Source: Candidatus Lutacidiplasma silvani (GTDB lineage: Archaea; Thermoplasmatota; Thermoplasmata; Lutacidiplasmatales; UBA184). From it: a stretch of DNA of 64,000 nt. The position numbers were made by a program, and so were the translations under genes. Under the pieces are notes generated by a model that searched no databases, was not told where the DNA came from, and saw only the letters and a list, made by a program, of their open reading frames with translations. This document shows, one piece after another, positions 59,867 through 64,000 of this stretch. Where the stretch lies: positions 1-64,000 of the forward strand of contig JAKIVZ010000006.1 in assembly GCA_022750295.1 (NCBI GenBank), given 5' to 3'. The number at the start of each line of letters is the position of its first letter. Within the stretch, counting starts at the first letter, position 1.

Positions 59867-60706
59867 CTAGGGAGCCGGAGCCCCCGCCTCGCCGACCCGC
59901 CGGTACACCCCGACCGCGAGCCGCTCCGAGGCCGTGATATCAATCCCGCGGAGGATCTTCCGCCAGCCAGAGTAGAGCCGAGTCCGTCGATATGCCCGCC
60001 AGAGCTTCGCGGAGACGACGGGATGCCGGAGAAGGAATCCTACGGAACGCCGGATCGTCGTCCCCCGAGAGAGCCGTCGGAAGACAAACCCATGGGGCCG
60101 CAACACCTCGTCGACCGCGGCCCGGGTGCCGTGAAGCTCGATGGCGATGGCGGAGACTTGCGGAAGGAGCGCTCCGAGTTGCACGAGCGCACCGGCCTCG
60201 GCCCCTTCGATATCAATCTTGAGTGCAAGCGATCCCAAGTGACGCCCATCCCACGAGACCGCAGCCTCGCGGAGCAGTTCGGGGAGGGGGACTCCCCTCG
60301 CATCGAAGCTGAGTCCCTTGAATGTCAGCGGGAGCGGACCCGCGTGGGGTGCTAGCGCCGCGTTCACGGCCCGCACGTTCGTGCATCGGTTGGCCGCAAG
60401 GTTCCGGCGCAGGAGATCGAAGTCCCCGGGACTTGGCTCCACCGCGATGACCAGGCCTCCGCCGCCCACACGTCGTGACGCAGCCACGGCGAAGTCCCCG
60501 ATCCCGGCGCCGAGGTCGACTACGACTGACCCAATGGCCAAGTCGCGGAGCTCGTACGCGTCGAGAACGAACACTTCGAGGATCCCGGCGATGTCCTGGG
60601 GATGAGAATAGGCGAGACGGACCCCCCCTGGAAGGTCGCAGACCAATGCAGAGAGGGGCGGAACCGGCGGGAACGCGGGCCCGAGCGTCGATGCCGAGCC
60701 CGTCAT
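59867..60706 (-). CDS. FkbM-family methyltransferase
   Basis: The 279-residue protein matches FkbM-type SAM methyltransferases: motif I SVVVDLGAGIGDFAVAASRR, acidic VIAVEPSPGDFDLLRRNL, and the family hallmark LKIDIEGAEAGAL. The group often O-methylates sugars or lipids. The C-terminal ~70 residues are basic (RRLSRGTTIRRSVGFLLRH). Together with the methyltransferase at 62662 and the glycosyltransferase at the window end, it may mark the edge of a glycan biosynthesis region. Confidence 0.85.
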   Translation of the reverse strand: MTGSASTLGPAFPPVPPLSALVCDLPGGVRLAYSHPQDIAGILEVFVLDAYELRDLAIGSVVVDLGAGIGDFAVAASRRVGGGGLVIAVEPSPGDFDLLRRNLAANRCTNVRAVNAALAPHAGPLPLTFKGLSFDARGVPLPELLREAAVSWDGRHLGSLALKIDIEGAEAGALVQLGALLPQVSAIAIELHGTRAAVDEVLRPHGFVFRRLSRGTTIRRSVGFLLRHPVVSAKLWRAYRRTRLYSGWRKILRGIDITASERLAVGVYRRVGEAGAPAP

Positions 60707-60875
60707 TCCTTTGTCGCCGGCTCGATCTCCAGCGCGGCGCTCCCTCGCGAGTCGGGAGTCGTCCCGTTAGAAAAGCGCGCCGGATTACAGGTTCCTTTCC
60801 GACCGACCGGTCAACCGCATCGAGCTACCTTGCGCGGGCCGCAACACTGTCGCGCTGGGCTGGCCCGCCGAAGGG

Positions 60876-60883
60876 TTTTATCT
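60876..60883 (+). promoter_or_regulatory. TATA element of the S-adenosylhomocysteinase gene
   Basis: TTTTATCT lies ~33 bases before GTG 60915 and would place the transcript start only a few bases upstream of it. Confidence 0.55.
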
Positions 60884-60914
60884 CCGGGGCCGTGGAGGGC
60901 TCGGGTCGGCCTTG

Positions 60915-62144
60915 GTGGGGAATCTCGCCTCAGGGCGGCTGAAGGTCGCGTGGGCCCGGTCCCACATGTCAGTACTTGAGGGAGTGAGGACCCGGTTCGA
61001 GAGGGAGCGGCCGTTCCAAGGACTCACGATTTCCGGTGTCCTGCACATTGAAGCCAAGACCGCCGCCCTCGGCCTCGCGCTGGCCGCGGGGGGCGCCGAG
61101 GTTCACCTCGCCGCGGGAAACCCACTCTCCACGGACGACGACGCGGTCGCCGCCCTTCTCGACGCGGGGATTGACACCCGGGCCCGGAAGGGCGAGTCGA
61201 CGGAGGAGTACCGGTCGGCGATCGCCGCGATGCTCGACGCCGACCCGGACATCATCATCGACGACGGTGCGGACCTGGTCGCTCTCGCGCACACCCACCG
61301 AGCCGGCCGTGGCCGGATCCTCGGTTCGACGGAGGAGACGACGACGGGCGTGACCCGATTGAGAGCCCTCGAGCGGAGTGGAAAGCTCCGGTTTCCGGCG
61401 ATCGACGTCAACGATGCGGCGATGAAGCACCTGTTCGATAACCGGTATGGGTGCGGCCAATCCGTCCTCGACGGGCTGTTCGGAGCGACGAACCTTCTCG
61501 TCGCGGGGCGGACGACCGTCGTCGCGGGGTACGGGTGGTGCGGAAAGGGGATCGCCTCGAGGCTCCGAGGCATTGGGGCCGATGTAATCGTTACCGAGAT
61601 CGACCCGGTCAAGGCGATCGAGGCGCGCCTCGAAGGGTTCCGGGTGATGCCCATGATCGACGCCGCGGCCCAGGCGGACCTGATCGTCACGGCCACGGGG
61701 AACCGCGACATCGTCCGGGCCGACCACTTTCGCGTTATCAAATCCGGCTGCCTCCTTGCGAACGCGGGCCATTTCGACGTCGAGATCTCGAAGCTCGACC
61801 TTGAAGGGCTCGCCGTTTCCCGGGAGATCGTTCGTCCCGGGGTCGAGGCGTTCCGATTCGCGGACGGCCGGCTTGTCTACCTACTGGCCGACGGCCGCCT
61901 GATCAACCTCGCCACCGGGCAGGGGCATCCCGTGGAGATTATGGACCTGAGCTTCGCTCTGCAGGCCCTTTCCGCCGAGGTTATCGCGAAGCGGGGTCAC
62001 ACCATGGCGTTGCAGGTCCACCCGGTGCCGCCGGAGATCGACCGTGCGGTTGCGGAGGCGGCGCTCGTGCCGCTCGGAGCGTCGGTGGACGCCATGACCG
62101 ACGGCCAACGGAAGTACGCTGAGAGCTGGGAGTCCGGCACATGA
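60915..62144 (+). CDS. ahcY: S-adenosylhomocysteine hydrolase
   Basis: The ~409-residue enzyme splits S-adenosylhomocysteine to adenosine and homocysteine. Landmarks are VAWARSHMSVLEGVRTRFERERP, LAAGGAEVHLAAGNPLSTDDDAVAAL, IIDDGADL, ETTTGVTRLRALE, the NAD-binding VVAGYGWCGKGIASRLRG with acidic VTEID, and GHPVEIMDLSFALQALS. Start is GTG 60915 (a TTG sits at 60912). It overlaps gcvH by 4 bases. Recycling methylation by-product next to several methyltransferase genes is consistent, and homocysteine feeds the cysteine operon upstream. Confidence 0.95.
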   Translation: MGNLASGRLKVAWARSHMSVLEGVRTRFERERPFQGLTISGVLHIEAKTAALGLALAAGGAEVHLAAGNPLSTDDDAVAALLDAGIDTRARKGESTEEYRSAIAAMLDADPDIIIDDGADLVALAHTHRAGRGRILGSTEETTTGVTRLRALERSGKLRFPAIDVNDAAMKHLFDNRYGCGQSVLDGLFGATNLLVAGRTTVVAGYGWCGKGIASRLRGIGADVIVTEIDPVKAIEARLEGFRVMPMIDAAAQADLIVTATGNRDIVRADHFRVIKSGCLLANAGHFDVEISKLDLEGLAVSREIVRPGVEAFRFADGRLVYLLADGRLINLATGQGHPVEIMDLSFALQALSAEVIAKRGHTMALQVHPVPPEIDRAVAEAALVPLGASVDAMTDGQRKYAESWESGT

Positions 62145-62542
62145 CCGCCGGCAACGTCCCCCCCGATCTTCGGTACACAAAGAGCCACGAGTGGATTCGC
62201 GAGTTGGGCGACGAAATGATCGTCGGGATCACTGACCATGCTCAGCAGGAGTTGACCGACATCGTCTTCGTCGACCTCCCGAAGTCCGGCGCCTCGGTCA
62301 AGGCCGGCGCTTCCGCGCTCGTGCTCGAGTCGGTCAAGACCGTCGCAGACGTCTACGCCCCGTTCGACGGCACCGTCGTCGCGGGGAACGAGGCCCTAAA
62401 GGCGCACCCCGAGCTCGTCAACCGCGCGCCGTATTCGGATGGGTGGCTGTTCAAGATGAGACGGACGCCCAGCGGACTGGCCACCCCGAACCTTTCGGCC
62501 GCTGAGTACGAAGCGTTCGTCGCTGTCGGATCGCCCGCGTAG
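62141..62542 (+). CDS. gcvH: glycine cleavage system H protein (lipoyl carrier)
   Basis: The 133-residue protein has the GcvH signature: YTKSHEWIRELGDEMIVGITDHAQQELTDIVFVDLP, and the lipoylated Lys K66 in LVLESVKTVADVYAPFDGTVV. It shuttles the aminomethyl group in glycine cleavage. The start overlaps ahcY (ATGA), coupling it to methyl-cycle recycling; other gcv genes are not in the window. A role as lipoyl carrier for another pathway cannot be excluded. Confidence 0.95.
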   Translation: MTAGNVPPDLRYTKSHEWIRELGDEMIVGITDHAQQELTDIVFVDLPKSGASVKAGASALVLESVKTVADVYAPFDGTVVAGNEALKAHPELVNRAPYSDGWLFKMRRTPSGLATPNLSAAEYEAFVAVGSPA

Positions 62543-62661
62543 CGAGATCGGCACCCGAGTCTCGGAGGTCCAGAGCTTCCAGCAGAAGCGCCCCCTACCT
62601 TGTTCGTTCTCTTCCGAAGTTGCACGTTCGGGAGAATCTTCGGCCGCAACCGACCGGAGGC

Positions 62662-63558
62662 TCACTCCACGAGGAATGCCACTTGTTGCCCGCGTTCGCC
62701 CACCATCGCGACCGGCTTGAGCCGCCGTCTGAATGCCGACGAGTAGTCTCGGAACGCGCGGAACTCGTGCAATGGGACGCAGAACTCGTCAAAGACGATG
62801 ATCGTCCCCGGGACGAAGAGGGAGTCGCAGCTCGCGAGGCAGAAGAGCGCCGAACTATAGAGATCACAGTCGAGGTGGACCACCAGTCTCGACGCGGGGT
62901 GAAATCCCAGCAGGAAGGTGGGGAGGGAAGTCTGGAACTCCCCCTCTACCAGCGTCACCCGGGGGTCGGGGATGACGGGGGGCGAACCGGCCAGATCGTA
63001 ACTGCCCTTAGCGAATCCCGGCACCCAGTCTTCGGGAAGGCCCCGGAACGAGTCGAATCCCCAGAATCGGGACGAGGGATTGGGGTTCATCCGAACCCAC
63101 TCCCGGAGCGAGTTTCCTTGGTACACGCCGAACTCGAAATAGTCGATGGGGGCCCCTCGGACGAGCTCTTCATTTAGATGGGCATAGAGCAGGGGTCGGG
63201 AATCGACGAGGGAAATCTGGGGTCGATTCTCCCGCACCCACGCTCGCACGAGAGCAAGGTAATTCGCCTTGTCGAGGCGGGTCGAGTACGACGGAAGAAG
63301 TAGAGAGGCGAGCGCCTCCTTGGCTGGACGCGACACCGCCGACCTCAACGCCGGCTCCGAGCGGCCAGGGCCCGCACCTTCGCCAGCCCCTCGGTACGGC
63401 GGGGGGTCTGTACACTGACTCCCAGTATTTCCGCCCGCGGAGATCGCGGCGCGTGTGGCCTTCTTCGCTGCAAGGAACCGGTAGATCCTCGTCCGTAGGG
63501 GGTGTCCTTCGTGTCTTTCCCCACGGACGCCCGCCTTAGAAGACCATCGAGAGCCCAT
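62662..63558 (-). CDS. TylF/MycF-like class I SAM methyltransferase
   Basis: The 298-residue protein has an N-terminal basic region of ~75 residues, then the TylF-type core: APIDYFEFGVYQGNSLREWV (SAM motif I), RFWGFDSFRGLPEDW, VVHLDCDLYSSALFCL and IIVFDEFCVPLHEFRAFRDY (metal-binding acidic residues). Related enzymes O-methylate sugar hydroxyls of macrolides, and others act in surface glycan synthesis. A TATA-like GATATTTC (minus strand, ~63597-63590) lies ~35 bases upstream of the ATG. It is next to a glycosyltransferase gene on the same strand. Confidence 0.82.
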   Translation of the reverse strand: MGSRWSSKAGVRGERHEGHPLRTRIYRFLAAKKATRAAISAGGNTGSQCTDPPPYRGAGEGAGPGRSEPALRSAVSRPAKEALASLLLPSYSTRLDKANYLALVRAWVRENRPQISLVDSRPLLYAHLNEELVRGAPIDYFEFGVYQGNSLREWVRMNPNPSSRFWGFDSFRGLPEDWVPGFAKGSYDLAGSPPVIPDPRVTLVEGEFQTSLPTFLLGFHPASRLVVHLDCDLYSSALFCLASCDSLFVPGTIIVFDEFCVPLHEFRAFRDYSSAFRRRLKPVAMVGERGQQVAFLVE

Positions 63559-63705
63559 TCTGGAGCCCTCGGGAAGGGCACCTCGAACGGAGAAATATCC
63601 TCGACTCAGGGGCCCTCGCTCGGGCGATCGAACCTGGCCGGCGCCCGCAGACGAAAGAACAGTCGGCCCTGCGGGCCCTCAGCGTCCAAGGGGGTTGCCG
63701 GCGGC

Positions 63706-64000
63706 TCATTGCAGAGGTCGGGTCCCGCCCAGTTCGGAGAGGAACCGGTCGGTCGTCGCCTCCACCGTGCTCGGGGGAACGGGCTCCGGAAGTGGACGCG
63801 TCCGGAGCTCGTCGAGGCCTCCACGGAGCGACTTCGGATCGGGGTCGCACCGCACAACCCCGGGTCCCTCGGGGCCGTAGGCGAGACCCGCGAGGAGGAC
63901 GCGGCGCCCGAGCGCGAGCGCCTCGAGCGCGAGCGTCGGGACCCCTTCGACGATGGACGGGACGACCACCGCGTCCGACCCACGTATGAGGTCGACCTTT
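63706..64000 (-). CDS. glycosyltransferase (GT4-like), C-terminal part only
   Basis: The frame is open through the window edge; only ~97 C-terminal residues are visible. KVDLIRGSDAVVVPSIVEGV followed by PTLALEALALGRRVLL is the nucleotide-sugar-binding end of group 1 (GT4, GT-B fold) glycosyltransferases, including the conserved EGVPTLALEALA glutamates. The N-terminal acceptor domain is outside the window. With the TylF-like methyltransferase it suggests a surface-polysaccharide or protein-glycosylation cluster beyond 64 kb. Confidence 0.8.
   Translation of the reverse strand, partial: KVDLIRGSDAVVVPSIVEGVPTLALEALALGRRVLLAGLAYGPEGPGVVRCDPDPKSLRGGLDELRTRPLPEPVPPSTVEATTDRFLSELGGTRPLQ

Noticed and set aside
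1-64000. CRISPR arrays, complete insertion sequences, prophage genes or a replication origin
   Set aside because: No regularly spaced repeats, no intact transposase with terminal inverted repeats and no Cdc6/Orc1 gene were seen; the only transposase similarity is the fused, altered protein at 9703-11919.

Overview
The window is GC-rich archaeal chromosome. Diagnostic archaeal genes are a class I release factor aRF1, RFC small subunit, Kae1, archaeosine tRNA-guanine transglycosylase, Taw1, Sec61-beta, a TrmG10-type tRNA methylase and a geranylgeranyl-reductase family protein. TATA-like elements (TTAAGAA, TTTTATA, TATATA) sit 25 to 30 bases before many start codons, which points to largely leaderless transcripts. 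A phosphopantetheine adenylyltransferase with an extra C-terminal domain, a DUF5611-like protein and many anchored surface proteins suggest a high-GC, uncultured member of Thermoplasmatota. This placement is inference; no rRNA gene is present.

Layout. 1-9.6 kb: a coiled-coil protein cut by the window edge, a divergent MFS/TetR efflux pair with a palindromic operator, a TrmB-like regulator with its own palindrome, coaD, and a PiT-family permease. 9.7-13.2 kb: a chimeric protein joining an IS630-transposase-like half to an M29-aminopeptidase-like half, then a tyrosine-phosphatase-like protein and a methyltransferase. 13.3-21.5 kb: membrane S2P protease, tRNA methylase, Mut7-C protein, phosphohexomutase and a large beta-propeller surface protein. 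21.5-25.4 kb: tRNA-Arg(CCU), an MntA/HepT (MNT-HEPN) toxin-antitoxin pair, an HTH protein with a 17-bp palindrome, and a secreted protein. 25.4-36.2 kb: information processing and housekeeping (aRF1, thioredoxin, rfcS-moaC-moaB, SppA-like protease, Sec61-beta, Taw1, MFS). 36-38.5 kb: copper export (YHS protein and CopA-type ATPase) sharing an 11-bp promoter motif. 38.5-46.3 kb: rhodanese, ABC exporter, bactofilin-like protein, UDGb, TgtA, Kae1. 46.3-51.2 kb: surface proteins, a GGR-family reductase, and a BlaI-like repressor/M48 protease/surface protein operon. 51.2-56.3 kb: a tightly coupled cysteine operon (CBS, cystathionine gamma-synthase/lyase, CysRS, oxidoreductase). 56.4-64 kb: a large surface protein with cytosolic zinc ribbons, then methyltransferases, S-adenosylhomocysteinase with GcvH, and the end of a glycosyltransferase.

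Most genes are single or in short operons joined by ATGA or GTGA overlaps. The features most worth follow-up are the transposase/M29 chimera with both active sites apparently lost, the BlaI-M48-surface protein operon, the matched promoter motif in the copper locus, perfect short-spacer palindromes beside regulator genes, and a pair of small paralogous proteins of unknown function.
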